Program-made: the position numbers and the translations under genes
DNA from: Streptomyces bottropensis ATCC 25435
GTDB lineage: Bacteria; Actinomycetota; Actinomycetes; Streptomycetales; Streptomycetaceae
Assembly (NCBI RefSeq): GCF_000383595.1
Contig: NZ_KB911581.1
Coordinates: 2,672,265 to 2,736,264 of the forward strand
Length of the DNA stretch: 64,000 nucleotides
Reading direction: 5' to 3'
In this document: positions 53,782 to 63,070 of the stretch, piece by piece
How the letters are laid out: each line of letters opens with the position of its first letter
How positions within the stretch are numbered: position 1 is the stretch's first letter
Notes under the pieces: model-generated
The model's database searches: none
What the model saw: the letters and a program-made list of their open reading frames with translations, nothing else
Told to the model about the DNA's origin: nothing

Positions 53782-55386
53782 ATGGACCCCGTGGACACCG
53801 ACCCGCCTCGTGACACCACCGGCCTGCCCGCCGCCACCCCCGATCCGGCCCGCGACGCCACGGCTCTCGCCGCCGACGCCTACGCCGCCGCCCCGCTGCT
53901 CAACTGTCTGCTGAGGGAGGCGGCGGACCCCGTCGAGGCGACGGGTGAGGGCGTGGTGCACCGGCTGCGGGCCGGGGGGCGGCTTCTGCGGGTACGCGGC
54001 ACCCGGCGTCCCGCGCACCCCGAGGTGCGGGCGGCGGGGGCGTGGCAGGCGCTCGGCCACGCCGCACTCGTCGAACTCGCCGCCGAGGAACTCCGCGCTC
54101 TCACCGGAGTGCCCAACCCCGACCTGCCCGCCGAGATGCTCGACAGCCGCGAGGCCGTGGCCGCCCTCCTCGCCGCGCGCGCCCGCACGCCGGCGCCCGA
54201 GGACCCCTACCGGCGCTCCGAGCAGTCCCTGATCACCGGCCACCCGTTCCATCCCGCGCCCAAGGCCCGCGGCGGCGGCCCGGTCGCGGGCTGGCTGTCG
54301 TACGCGCCCGAGGTGTACGCCGCGTTCCCGCTGGTCCTTCTCGGGGTCCGTGCGGACGCGGTGGTCGAGGAGGGGGACACGGGCGGGCTCGACGCGCTCG
54401 GCGCGGCCCCGCCCGGCTACCGGCTCCTGCCCGCCCATCCCTGGCAACTCGACCTCGTGGGAGCGGAGTTGGCCGACGCGTTCGCCGACGGCCGCCTCGT
54501 ACGCCTCGGCCGGACCGACGCCGAGGTGTGGCCGACGGCGGCGATCCGCACGGTGTACGTGCCCGAGGTCCCGCCCGGGTCCGGGCCGGCCGCCCCCGAC
54601 CTCTTCCTCAAGTTCAGCCTGGACGTGCGGATCACCAACGACATCCGCCGCCTGTGGCGCCACGACCTGCTCAGGCTGCGCCGGACGGACCGGGCGGTCG
54701 TCGGCGCCTTCGCCCAGGCGCCCGGTGCGTGGCTCGGCGACCGCGGGTACCGCACCGCCGACTTCGCCTTCGAGGAGCTGGCGGTCCTGGTCCGGGACGG
54801 CCTCGGCGGCCATGTGCCCCCCGGCACGACCCCCCTCCTCGCCGCCGCCCTCACCGAGGACGGCGACGCCTTCCCGGACAACCCGCTGGCCCGCGCCGCC
54901 GACCCCGGCGCCTGGTGGGAGGCGTACCTGCGCGCGGTCGTCCCCCCGGCTCTGGCCGCCTTCCACGGCCACGGTGTCGTCCTGGAGGCCCACCTGCAGA
55001 ACACCCTCGTCGTCTGCGACCCCTCGGGAACGCCCGTGCGGGCCCTCTACCGCGACGCCGAGGGCGTGAAGCTCCTCCCGGAGGTGACGCGTGAGGCGGG
55101 CTGGGAGCGGCTGGTCTACTGCCTGTTCGTCAACAACATCCTGGAGATCGCCGCGGCCCTGGCCGAACACCACCCCGGGTGCGACCCCTGGCCCGCCCTA
55201 CGGAAGGAGCTGGCGTGCCACGGCGAGGTGCCGGAGGTCGCCGGTCTCCTCGACTCGCCCACGCTGCCGGGCAAGACGAACCTGCTGCTGAGGTGGACGG
55301 GGGCCGACGGCGCAGACGCGCGCTACCTGCCACTGCCCAACCCGTTCGGGCGGACGTCCGGCCGACGCGGGCGACCGTCCGTCTGA
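53782..55386 (+). CDS. IucA/IucC-family NIS siderophore synthetase (second of the pair)
   Basis: 534 aa from ATG 53782 with AAGGA upstream; GTG 53764 is an alternative. Motifs: LITGHPFHPAPKARGGGP, LLPAHPWQLDLVG, FLKFSLDVRITNDIRRLW, GVVLEAHLQNTLVV, RDAEGVKLLP and LVYCLFVNNILEIAAALAE. Same family as its divergent neighbour but not closely similar, as when two synthetases perform successive condensations. No hydroxylase, decarboxylase or exporter is adjacent, so the precursor comes from elsewhere. Confidence 0.9.
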   Translation: MDPVDTDPPRDTTGLPAATPDPARDATALAADAYAAAPLLNCLLREAADPVEATGEGVVHRLRAGGRLLRVRGTRRPAHPEVRAAGAWQALGHAALVELAAEELRALTGVPNPDLPAEMLDSREAVAALLAARARTPAPEDPYRRSEQSLITGHPFHPAPKARGGGPVAGWLSYAPEVYAAFPLVLLGVRADAVVEEGDTGGLDALGAAPPGYRLLPAHPWQLDLVGAELADAFADGRLVRLGRTDAEVWPTAAIRTVYVPEVPPGSGPAAPDLFLKFSLDVRITNDIRRLWRHDLLRLRRTDRAVVGAFAQAPGAWLGDRGYRTADFAFEELAVLVRDGLGGHVPPGTTPLLAAALTEDGDAFPDNPLARAADPGAWWEAYLRAVVPPALAAFHGHGVVLEAHLQNTLVVCDPSGTPVRALYRDAEGVKLLPEVTREAGWERLVYCLFVNNILEIAAALAEHHPGCDPWPALRKELACHGEVPEVAGLLDSPTLPGKTNLLLRWTGADGADARYLPLPNPFGRTSGRRGRPSV

Positions 55387-55424
55387 ACGCCCGGACGCCC
55401 GCCTGATCTGCGGTGGCCGGTGTG

Positions 55425-55860
55425 TCACGGGAAGTGACCGCCGTGGTCCAGTGGCCCGTCGGTCGCGGTGACGCCGTACCGGGCCTCGTCCGCGGCGATG
55501 AGCGCGCTCGCGGTCAGTGTCGGGCCGTCGTGGTCGGACGCGGCCGCCAGGAGCCTGGCCGTAGCCTTGGCCCCTGTCTCGGGCGGCATGACCAGCAGGT
55601 CCCAGCGACCGGCGTCGTGGGACAGCAGCAGCTTGTGCGGGTCGATGTCCGCGGTGAACCAGGTGATGCGGGCCCGCAGGGGTCCAACATGCTGGTCAGC
55701 GCGGGCAGTTCGACCAAGAGATCTCGGGAGCGGGGCCACCAGGCCCCGTCCAGGAGCCCGCGGGACGCACCGTCCGCACCGTCGGTCCTCAACGCGAGAC
55801 GCGCGGCCGGGGCAGCGGCGGCCGCGTGGTGCGGCAGAGGGGGAGCAAGGTCGCCGACAT
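55425..55860 (-). pseudogene. Frameshifted DUF5994-like gene
   Basis: Two frames together spell the family. Upstream frame: ARLALRTDGADGASRGLLDG, AWWPRSRDLLVELPALTSML, then it shifts and ends at 55514. Downstream frame: ARITWFTADIDPHKLLLSHD, AGRWDLLVMPPETGAKATAR, LLAAASDH, ending at 55425. The break lies at ~55665-55685. Intact relatives have ~25 additional residues between these two parts, so a deletion also seems likely. A normal-length protein is not made unless a sequencing error is to blame. Confidence 0.8.
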
Positions 55861-56005
55861 GACGCGGACCCGTCTCCGGACCGCTGCTGTGGCGGCCCGG
55901 GTCTCATCTCTCGCCGACAACGACCCGGCGTGGATGCCGGTGTGCGAAATGCCCTCGGCAGTGGCCACACCACTCCGTACTCTGCCGGGAGTGCCCTGCG
56001 GCCGC

Positions 56006-56353
56006 CTAGAGGTTGAGCAGCCGCTGGGTGATCTCCCGGTACTGCCTCAGCGCCTGCCGAAGCTCCTCGGACTGCGTCTCGGAGTCCTGGTCCTGCCACC
56101 CGGCACGCAGGACACGCCGCCGCTCTGCGAGGGCGCTCACGAGCTGGGCGGTCGCCTCGTCATAGGCGCTCTCGGCCTCCTCCAGCGCATCGCGCGGAGT
56201 GTCGGCGAAGGTGTTGAGAACGCGTCGCAGGCGCAGGAGAATCCTGTCCCTCTCGGCCGACGGGAGCAGTGGCTCCGGGCCCGGGGTACGGCGTTCGGCG
56301 GGGCCGGAGTTCCGGTCCGCGGGCTGCTGGGCGCGAGTCTGGTCGTACATCAT
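56006..56353 (-). CDS. Small helical uncharacterised protein
   Basis: 115 aa from ATG 56353 (ATGATG). Disordered N-terminus to ~35, then two long charged helices (RDRILLRLRRVLNTFADTPR, DALEEAESAYDEATAQLVSA, ALAERRRVLRAGW, EELRQALRQYREITQRLLNL), likely a coiled coil. No named family recognised; no transmembrane segment. Immediately upstream an in-frame segment without a start codon (LKQAVEKTEDASGRDG) ends at the ATGA, suggesting a decayed or mis-started companion gene. Confidence 0.6.
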   Translation of the reverse strand: MMYDQTRAQQPADRNSGPAERRTPGPEPLLPSAERDRILLRLRRVLNTFADTPRDALEEAESAYDEATAQLVSALAERRRVLRAGWQDQDSETQSEELRQALRQYREITQRLLNL

Positions 56354-56822
56354 CCGGTGCTGTTTCCGTCCCGCCCTGAGGCGTCCTCGGTCTTCTCGAC
56401 GGCCTGTTTCAGGCTTTCGGAGCCCTGGCCGATCCTGTCCCGGCGCCGCGGTCGCCTGCTGCGGGTGGCCCGGTCGAAATCTTCGGTGATCCGCTAGTCG
56501 GTGTCCGCGCTCTGTTCCTGGTCGGCCGGGCAGCGATGATGGCGGGTTCTGTCGGTGTCCGGTAGGCGGTTCCCGCCGGGTCTGGGCGGGGCGGGAAGGC
56601 GGAGTGCTTCGCGGTGTGTTCCGGAGTGCGATGGTCCCACGCCGTGCCGCCAGTCAATATCCGGCGACGGCCCGTGTCAACGCGGCCCATGCGGCAGCCC
56701 ACCGATGTCCCCGGGACGGAGGGGTCCGCGCCGGGCTCGACCGCGGCGCGGCCGCCCCGGTTCCGCGCGAACCGAAGGTCGGCGGCAGGCTTCAGCGAGG
56801 GAGCCGGTGCGTCGTGGTGGGC
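56354..56822. other. Gene-poor stretch with a possible decayed short ORF
   Basis: 469 nt without a credible gene. The minus frame ITEDFDRATRSRRPRRRDRI..ESLKQAVEKTED has Streptomyces-like codon use but lacks any start codon after its upstream stop at ~56495, so it may be a 3' gene remnant. The rest has only shadow frames. Confidence 0.4.
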
Positions 56823-58064
56823 TCAGTCGAGGGTGGCGAGGTGATCGGCGTCGCCGCCTCGCCATTCGACGAGGAGGATGGTCGCGTCGTCGGTCGTGGT
56901 GCCACCGCGTTCGTGTTTCAGGGCGTGGGAGAGCGCTCGCACCACCGCCCGTACCTCTGTTCGGTCGCGGAGGATCCGGTTGGTCCATTCGACGAGCTGC
57001 TTCTCACCGAACTGATCCCCGCCGACCTGGTGCTCCTCGATCAAGCCGTCGGTGAAGCACAGCAGCCGGTCACCGGGTCGCAGCATCCGCTCGCTGACCA
57101 CCGGTTCCTCGCCGCCGAAGCCGACCGGCAGTGTGGTCGGACTCTCCAGCCGGTCCACCACGGCGCGGTCCCGGATCAGGAACGGGGCCGGATGACCGGC
57201 GTTGACCCACTGCAGCCGGCCTGTGGCGATGTTCAGAATCATCATCTGCGCGGTGACGAAGTGGTCGGGGCCGAACTGTTCGTCGATGGCCCTGTCCATG
57301 AACGCGTACACCTGGGACAGATCCGTATGAGCCCGCCGCGTGTGGCGATAGGCGCCGACGGCCACCGTCGCCATGGTCGCCGCGTCGAGCCCGTGGCCCA
57401 TCGCGTCGAGCATGGCCACGTGCAGGATGTCACCGTTGAGGGCGTAGTCGAAGCTGTCGCCGGCCACGTCGTAGGCGGGCTCCAGGATCCCGGCCACCTC
57501 GACCTGGGGAACGGTCATCGACAGTGGGGGCAGCAACGACCACTGGATCTCCGCGGCCACGCTCATCGGGGCGCTGCGGCGGGCCTGGAAGAACTGGTCG
57601 GTGTAGGCGTCCTTGGTGACGATCATGTCCGCGACCAGACCGGCGAGCCTGCGGAGCAGCCGCCTGTCGTCGTCATCGACGTGGTCCAGGGTGACGGCCA
57701 TCACCCCGATCTGGTCGCTTCCGTCCAACAGCGGCAGGTACATCCGCACACTGCCGTCCTTCGGCACCTCCACCGTTCTGCGGCCCAGGAACGCCTCGCC
57801 GGCGGGAGAGTTCTCGACCGGCTCGGGGCCGCCGACCTTCAGCCTCCGGCCGGGCAGGGGCACCAGCAGCACCTGTTCGTAGTCCTGAAGGAGGATGGAG
57901 ACCTCCCGCCCCCCGACCCTGGCCACCTCTTCCGCGACGAGTGGGGCGATCAGATCCGGCGGCATCTCGTGGGCCCGGTCCAGCAGCACCCCGAGCAGCC
58001 GTTCGCCGAACCCCTCCGACCGGTCCACCCCGAGTCTGTCCGGCCTGCGCCCACGGTCCGTCAT
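56823..58064 (-). CDS. SpoIIE/PP2C-type phosphatase with GAF-like sensor
   Basis: 413 aa from ATG 58064 with GAAGGGAAG upstream; longer frames run through promoter. N-terminal GAF-like domain (~25-175: VSILLQDYEQVLLVPLPGRR, VRMYLPLLDGSDQIGVMAVT). C-terminal PP2C (SpoIIE) domain ~195-405: IQWSLLPPLS, AYDVAGDSFDYALNGD, MLDAMGHGLDAATM, LQWVNAGHPAPFL, LCFTDGLIEEH, TDDATILLVEW, with metal-binding Asp residues. A dephosphorylating regulator of an anti-sigma antagonist is the likely role; no RsbW-type ATPase domain is fused, unlike the protein at 3655. Confidence 0.93.
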   Translation of the reverse strand: MTDRGRRPDRLGVDRSEGFGERLLGVLLDRAHEMPPDLIAPLVAEEVARVGGREVSILLQDYEQVLLVPLPGRRLKVGGPEPVENSPAGEAFLGRRTVEVPKDGSVRMYLPLLDGSDQIGVMAVTLDHVDDDDRRLLRRLAGLVADMIVTKDAYTDQFFQARRSAPMSVAAEIQWSLLPPLSMTVPQVEVAGILEPAYDVAGDSFDYALNGDILHVAMLDAMGHGLDAATMATVAVGAYRHTRRAHTDLSQVYAFMDRAIDEQFGPDHFVTAQMMILNIATGRLQWVNAGHPAPFLIRDRAVVDRLESPTTLPVGFGGEEPVVSERMLRPGDRLLCFTDGLIEEHQVGGDQFGEKQLVEWTNRILRDRTEVRAVVRALSHALKHERGGTTTDDATILLVEWRGGDADHLATLD

Positions 58065-58592
58065 CGCTGTCTGCTTCCCTTCGTCCCCTGGCAGGAAGAC
58101 CTCATCGGGGTTGCTTCGCCCACGCGGTGTTCGCCTGGCGGCCCGGTGCCGGCCGGAACGGCGTCGGCGCCTTTCGACTCCTTGCCCGCGTATCCGGACG
58201 TCGTGCCCGGCACCACGCACACCCCGCCCCGCTCGGATTCACCAGCGGGCAACAGCGGTCAGCGTGGGGCGACGTCGTCGACCGACACAGGCTCGCATCG
58301 CCGACCGTCCAACGAGCCGATTACGCCATGAGCAGCATGTCGCCCCCAAATGCCGTTCACCACAAAAGGCTTGGGGCGGCGAGGACGGAGGGGCCCGCCT
58401 GTGAGCGGCCCGGGTCGGGCAACCGGTCCTGAACGGAGCGATCGACGGTGGTCATGGCCGACAGGTCGGTGACGGTGTCCGGGTGGGCCGGACTGCCGTG
58501 TTCCTTCCCGACCGCTTCTACGCCTTCCTGCCCGGCCTCTGCCGACGCGCGATGCGGCGAACGGACAGCCGACGTCCGGCGCCCGGACGAGC
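58065..58592. other. Gene-free region upstream of the integrase remnant
   Basis: 528 nt; holds the promoter of the divergent SpoIIE gene. Open frames on the plus strand here show no family similarity. No hairpin or palindrome stood out. Confidence 0.4.
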
Positions 58593-58823
58593 GGCAGGAT
58601 CCACCACTTCTCCATCAAGCCGACAGCGAGCAGTTCCGTCGTGGCCGTGGCCGTGGCCGTGGCCGTGGCCCGGTGGCTCGGGCACTCAGCACCGGCGATC
58701 ACCCTCGGTTACTATGCTCACTTCATGCCGGAGCTGATGACGGGCATCTCCCGCTGTTGGACGCCTCCGAGATTGAGCGTGGATTGCAAGGTCGATGAGC
58801 AGGGTGGTCTGAGAAAGTGCTGA
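58593..58823 (+). pseudogene. Tyrosine-recombinase (integrase) C-terminal remnant with GTGGCC expansion
   Basis: The frame reads HHFSIKPTASSSVVAVAVAV, then VARWLGHSAPAITLGYYAHF and MPE. The LGH-x5-TL-x2-Y-x-H-x-MP signature, with catalytic Tyr, is the end of phage/plasmid integrases. Everything upstream of HHFS is lost. The segment before RWLGH has five exact tandem copies of GTGGCC (58641-58670), where intact relatives have a single VAVAR. The remnant's stop overlaps the next gene's start by 7 nt. Confidence 0.75.
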
Positions 58824-59731
58824 GGGAAGTCAAGGTAACCCGCTATGTCGAACCTCTCCGGGCGGGCGGCTCCGTTCCCGGGGTCGTCGAGGCCGACGAC
58901 CTGGGCACGTATGTCGTGAAGTTCACCGGCTCCGCGCAGGGGCGCAAGGCGCTGGTCGCCGAGGTGATCGTCGGTGAGCTGGCGCGGGCGCTCGGCCTGC
59001 GCTTCCCCGAGCTGGTCCTCGCGCACTTCGACCCGGCGATCGCCGAGAGCGAGCCCCACCAGGAGGTGCGGGAACTGCACGGCGCGAGCGCCGGCCTCAA
59101 CCTCGGCATGGATTACCTGCCGGGCGCGAAGGACTTCACCCCGGAGGTCGCGAAGGGCTTCCGGGTGGACTCCCTCGAAGCCGGCCGGATCATCTGGCTC
59201 GACGCGCTCACCGTCAACGTCGACCGCACCGTGCACAGCTCGAACCTCATGGTCTGGCCCACGCTCGGCGTCGCGCCCGCGCGGCTCTGGCTGATCGACC
59301 ACGGCGCGGCCCTCGTCTTCCACCACCGCTGGGACGCCTCCGACCCCGCCAAGGCGTACGACTTCCGCCACCACGCGCTCGGCCACTACGCCCCCGACGT
59401 GCGCGCGGCGGACGCCGAACTCGCGCCGAAGGTGACGGAGGAACTGCTGCGGCGGATCGTCGCCGAGGTCCCGGACGCCTGGCTGCCCACCGAGGACGGC
59501 TTCGCCTCGCCCGACGAGGTCCGCGACGCCTACGTCCGCTACCTGCACGCCCGCGTGCGGGCCTCGGCCGCCTGGCTCCCCACCGACTTCCCCACCCGGG
59601 AGGAACTCGCCGCCGAGGAGGCCCTCCGCGCGGCGAAGACCCGGCGAGACCGCCCGAACTGGCTCAAACAGGTCCCCGACCTGCACGGCGAACCGGCGGC
59701 CGAACAGGATTGGTCGGTGCATCTCGGATGA
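58817..59731 (+). CDS. HipA-like kinase-fold protein
   Basis: 304 aa, GTG start. Nucleotide-Lys region YVVKFTGSAQGRKALVAEVI, catalytic loop WLDALTVNVDRTVHSSNLMV (Asp and Asn), metal loop RLWLIDHGAALVF. This is the single-chain HipA-like family without a HipB-type HTH partner. HipA kinases phosphorylate aminoacyl-tRNA synthetases and arrest growth; whether this family does is unproven. Coupled (ATGA) to the SelW-like gene. Confidence 0.82.
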   Translation: MLREVKVTRYVEPLRAGGSVPGVVEADDLGTYVVKFTGSAQGRKALVAEVIVGELARALGLRFPELVLAHFDPAIAESEPHQEVRELHGASAGLNLGMDYLPGAKDFTPEVAKGFRVDSLEAGRIIWLDALTVNVDRTVHSSNLMVWPTLGVAPARLWLIDHGAALVFHHRWDASDPAKAYDFRHHALGHYAPDVRAADAELAPKVTEELLRRIVAEVPDAWLPTEDGFASPDEVRDAYVRYLHARVRASAAWLPTDFPTREELAAEEALRAAKTRRDRPNWLKQVPDLHGEPAAEQDWSVHLG

Positions 59732-60009
59732 GCCCCGTCGTACAGATCGAGTACTGCACCCAGTGCCGCTGGCTGCCGCGCGCGGCCTGGCTCGCGCAGG
59801 AACTGCTCACCACCTTCGAGACGGAGCTGACCGAGCTGTCGCTCAAGCCGGGCACCGGTGGCGTCTTCGTCGTCCGGGTCGACGACGAGGTGGTGTGGGA
59901 CCGCCGTGACCAGGGCTTCCCGGAGCCGACGGCGGTCAAGCAGGCCGTACGCGACCGAGTGGCCCCGGGAAGGTCCCTGGGCCACTCGGACGGGCCGGCG
60001 GGGGAGTAG
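59728..60009 (+). CDS. SelT/SelW/SelH-family thioredoxin-like protein
   Basis: 93 aa, ATG overlapping the upstream stop by 4 bp. EYCTQCRWLPRAAWLAQELL has the Cys-x2-Cys that is Cys-x2-Sec in animal SelW; GTGGVFVVRVDDEVVWDR and GFPEPTAVKQAVRD complete the Rdx fold. Small redox protein; partner unknown. Its fixed coupling to the HipA-like gene suggests a joint role. Confidence 0.92.
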   Translation: MSPVVQIEYCTQCRWLPRAAWLAQELLTTFETELTELSLKPGTGGVFVVRVDDEVVWDRRDQGFPEPTAVKQAVRDRVAPGRSLGHSDGPAGE

Positions 60010-60015
60010 GGCGGG

Positions 60016-61650
60016 TCAGCCCTTGAGCTGCTCGTACGCCGGGAGCGTCAGGAAGTCGGCGTAGTCCTCGTCGAGGGCGACCTCAAGAAGCAGGTCGTGG
60101 GCCTGCTGCCAGTGGCCGGCCGCGAAGGCATCCTCGCCGATCTCGGCGCGGACGGCGGCCAGTTCGCCGGCCGCGACCTCACGGGCCAGCTCCGGCGTCA
60201 CCTTCACCGTGCTCCCGTCGTGCTCGAACTCGACGCCCGCGTTGATCCACTGCCAGATCTGGGAGCGGGAGATCTCGGCGGTGGCCGCGTCCTCCATGAG
60301 GTTGAAGATGGCGACCGCGCCGAGGCCGCGCAGCCAGGCCTCGATGTAACGGATGCCGACCTGCACGGCGTTGACGAATCCGGCGTACGTCGGCCGGGCC
60401 TCCAGGGAGTCGACGGCGATCAGGTCGGCGGCCTTGACGTCGACGTCCTCGCGGAGGCGGTCCTTCTGGTTCGGCCGGTCACCGAGGACCGCGTCGAAGG
60501 AGGCCATGGCGATGGGGACCAGGTCGGGGTGGGCGACCCAGGAACCGTCGAAGCCGTCGTTCGCCTCGCGGTCCTTGTCGGCCTTGACCTTCTCGAACGC
60601 GACCTTGTTGACCTCCTCGTCGCGCCGCGAGGGGATGAACGCGGCCATGCCGCCGATCGCGTGCGCGCCGCGCTTGTGGCAGGTGCGGACGAGGAGTTCG
60701 GTGTACGCCCGCATGAAGGGGGCCGTCATCGTGACCGCGTTGCGGTCCGGGAGGACGAACTTGGGCCCGCCGTCACGGAAGTTCTTCACGATGGAGAAGA
60801 GGTAGTCCCAGCGGCCCGCGTTCAGCCCCGAGGCGTGGTCGCGGAGTTCGTAGAGGATCTCCTCCATCTCGTACGCGGCCGTGATCGTCTCGATCAGGAC
60901 GGTCGCGCGGACGGTGCCCTGCGGGATGCCGACGTGGTCCTGCGCGAAGACGAAGACCTCGTTCCACAGGCGGGCCTCCAGGTGCGACTCCGTCTTCGGC
61001 AGGTAGAAGTACGGGCCCTTGCCGAGGTCCAGCAGCCGCTGGGCGTTGTGGAAGAAGTACAGGCCGAAGTCGACGAGCGCGCCGGGGACGGGGGTGCCGT
61101 CGGCGTCGACGAGGTGGCGCTCGTCGAGGTGCCACCCGCGCGGACGCATGACGACCGTCGCCAGCTCCTCGTTCGGGCGCAGGGCGTACGACTTGCCGGT
61201 GCGCTCGTCGGTGAAGTCGATGTTCCGGGTGTAGGCGTCGGCCATGTTCACCTGGCCGAGGACCACGTTCTCCCAGGTCGGCGCGGAGGCGTCCTCGAAG
61301 TCCGCGAGCCAGATCCGGGCGCCGGAGTTCAGGGCGTTGATCGTCATCTTGCGGTCGGTGGGGCCGGTGATCTCGACGCGGCGGTCGTCCAGCGCGGCCG
61401 GGGAGGGGGCCACCCGCCAGGAGTCGTCCGCGCGGATCGCCGCGGTCTCAGGAAGGAAGTCGAGCGTGGAGGTGCGGGCGATCTCGGCGCGCCGCTCCGC
61501 GCGGCGGGCCAGCAGCTCCTCACGCCGGGGCGTGAACCGCCGGTGCAGTTCGGCCACGAACGCGAGGGCGGCCTCGGTGAGGACCTCGTCCTGGCGGGGC
61601 AGGGGCTCGGCGTCGACGATGGCCAGCGGGGACGGCGCTGGTGCGGACAT
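60016..61650 (-). CDS. aceB: Malate synthase A
   Basis: 544 aa, ATG 61650. Malate synthase A: FLPETAAIRADDSW, INALNSGARIWLADFEDASA (catalytic region), LRPRGWHLDERHL-type segment VVMRPRGWHLDERH, YFYLPKTESHLEARLWNEVF, VLIETITAAYEMEEILYEL, and the catalytic Asp region near QIWQWINAG. Condenses glyoxylate with acetyl-CoA to malate. Its place near allR and its AllR boxes tie it to glyoxylate from allantoin rather than only to acetate growth. Confidence 0.96.
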   Translation of the reverse strand: MSAPAPSPLAIVDAEPLPRQDEVLTEAALAFVAELHRRFTPRREELLARRAERRAEIARTSTLDFLPETAAIRADDSWRVAPSPAALDDRRVEITGPTDRKMTINALNSGARIWLADFEDASAPTWENVVLGQVNMADAYTRNIDFTDERTGKSYALRPNEELATVVMRPRGWHLDERHLVDADGTPVPGALVDFGLYFFHNAQRLLDLGKGPYFYLPKTESHLEARLWNEVFVFAQDHVGIPQGTVRATVLIETITAAYEMEEILYELRDHASGLNAGRWDYLFSIVKNFRDGGPKFVLPDRNAVTMTAPFMRAYTELLVRTCHKRGAHAIGGMAAFIPSRRDEEVNKVAFEKVKADKDREANDGFDGSWVAHPDLVPIAMASFDAVLGDRPNQKDRLREDVDVKAADLIAVDSLEARPTYAGFVNAVQVGIRYIEAWLRGLGAVAIFNLMEDAATAEISRSQIWQWINAGVEFEHDGSTVKVTPELAREVAAGELAAVRAEIGEDAFAAGHWQQAHDLLLEVALDEDYADFLTLPAYEQLKG

Positions 61651-61735
61651 GAGCGGTCACTTCCTTCAGCGGGCGTGGCACCGGGTGTCGGTCGACCCGG
61701 GTGGGGCGGTGAAGGCCTGCGGATGAGTCGGGCGC

Positions 61736-61771
61736 TTCTGAACAGTGGATACTAGTTTCCTCATGGTGGAA
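61736..61771. promoter_or_regulatory. Paired AllR-type operators upstream of malate synthase
   Basis: TTCTGAACAGTGGAT (61736-61750) and TTCCTCATGGTGGAA (61757-61771), starts 21 bp apart, 86 nt upstream of the malate synthase start. Confidence 0.8.
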
Positions 61772-61835
61772 GTTCAATCTTTTGTTGATGTCGAGATTCT
61801 TCGGGTCGAGCGGGCGGCGCCGGGTGCCGTGCCCC

Positions 61836-62453
61836 TCACTCCAGATGGGCGAGGTCGGCCTCGGTGTCGATGTCGTACGGCCGCGCCACGTCCCCGCACT
61901 CGACGAGCGTGAGCGCGTCGCCGTGGGCCCGGAGATAGGCGCGCGCCCCGTGGTCGCCGGTGGCCGTCGCGGCGATCCCCGCCCAGTGGCCGGCGCCGAA
62001 GAGGACCGGGTGACCCCGCTCGCCCTCGTACGCGGCCGCCGCCAGCGACTCTCGCGACCCGTACGCGGCGAGAACGCGGGCCACCGCCTCCGGGCCGATG
62101 CCCGGCTGGTCGACGAGCGAGACCAGGGCGGCGTCGGCGCCCGCCCCGGTCAGCGACTCCAGTCCGGCCCGCAGCGACGAGCCCATGCCCTCGGTCCACT
62201 CCGGGTTGTCGACCAGGACGCAGCCGGGCAGTTCGGCGCGGGCGCGCACGGTCGCCGCGTCGGCGCCCAGGACCACGTGGATCCGGGTGCAGCCGCCCGC
62301 CCGCAGTACCCCGACCGCGTGTTCGACCAAGGGGCGGCCGCGATGGGTCAGCAGGGCCTTGGGGCGGCCGCCGAGGCGCCGCCCGCCGCCGGCGGCCAGC
62401 AGCAACCCGGCGACCTGGCTCCCGGGGTGTCTCCGGGCCTCGTGATGCGTCAT
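61836..62453 (-). CDS. Molybdenum-cofactor cytidylyltransferase / NTP-transferase (MocA-like)
   Basis: 205 aa. Nucleotidyltransferase fold: GLLLAAGGGRRLGGRPKALL, HVVLGADAATVRARAELPG, DNPEWTEGMGSSLRAGLESL, VSLVDQPGIGPEAVARVL, GHPVLFGAGHWAGIA, DIDTEADLAHLE. These proteins transfer CMP to molybdopterin to make the cofactor of xanthine dehydrogenase. Its neighbourhood of urate and glyoxylate genes fits that role. Confidence 0.88.
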   Translation of the reverse strand: MTHHEARRHPGSQVAGLLLAAGGGRRLGGRPKALLTHRGRPLVEHAVGVLRAGGCTRIHVVLGADAATVRARAELPGCVLVDNPEWTEGMGSSLRAGLESLTGAGADAALVSLVDQPGIGPEAVARVLAAYGSRESLAAAAYEGERGHPVLFGAGHWAGIAATATGDHGARAYLRAHGDALTLVECGDVARPYDIDTEADLAHLE

Positions 62454-62684
62454 GTCTCCTGCATACCCGACCGCGGGCGGCTGTCCCGGCCGGCCGGACG
62501 GAGCGGGAGGCGCTCTGCGATGCCCCGGGACTGAATTTAGGTCCCCGTGGTGGCGTTCGCCACACCGTTGGCGTTAACTGTCCCGCGCCACCCCCGGCGC
62601 CCGACCGACGCCATGGGTGGCCGGCCGTGCTCGGGCGCGCGGCCAGGCTCGCGCACGAGGGAGTGGGCGAGAGGGGGGAGAGCT

Positions 62685-62999
62685 GTGTTGCGGAGCTTGG
62701 GGCAGAGGCCAGTGACCGGCAGTGACGAGGATCCGAAGGTGGCGGGGCTGCGGTCGGCCGTGTCCCGGCTGCGCCGTGAACTGGCCGCCCATCCGGCCGA
62801 GTTCCCCGACCGGGGCATCGCGGAGGACGAGCTGGCGGCGCTCGCGGCGATGGCGGTCACCGGGATGCCCGAGGTGCCGCGACTGCGTCGGTCCCTGCTG
62901 CTGATCGCGGGGTCGATCGGGTCGGTGAGCGCGTTGTCGCGGGGGCTGGCCGATGTGCGTACGGCGGTGGAACTCTTCGGGGAGCCACCTCGGCGCTGA
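62685..62999 (+). CDS. DUF5955-like small protein
   Basis: 104 aa from GTG 62685 (GGGGGGAG just upstream); GTG 62712 is an alternative start. Two helix pairs: VAGLRSAVSRLRRELAAHPA, AEDELAALAAMAVTGMPEVP, RLRRSLLLIAGSIGSVSALS, RGLADVRTAVELFG. Streptomyces-specific uncharacterised family; no catalytic motif. Follows a 231-nt gap from the MocA-like gene. Confidence 0.75.
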   Translation: MLRSLGQRPVTGSDEDPKVAGLRSAVSRLRRELAAHPAEFPDRGIAEDELAALAAMAVTGMPEVPRLRRSLLLIAGSIGSVSALSRGLADVRTAVELFGEPPRR

Positions 63000-63070
63000 C
63001 CGGACCGGGCCGGGCCTGTTCGCCGCCCGGCCCCCGCTGAACTCTCGGTCGAACACCCGCTCCTACTGCC

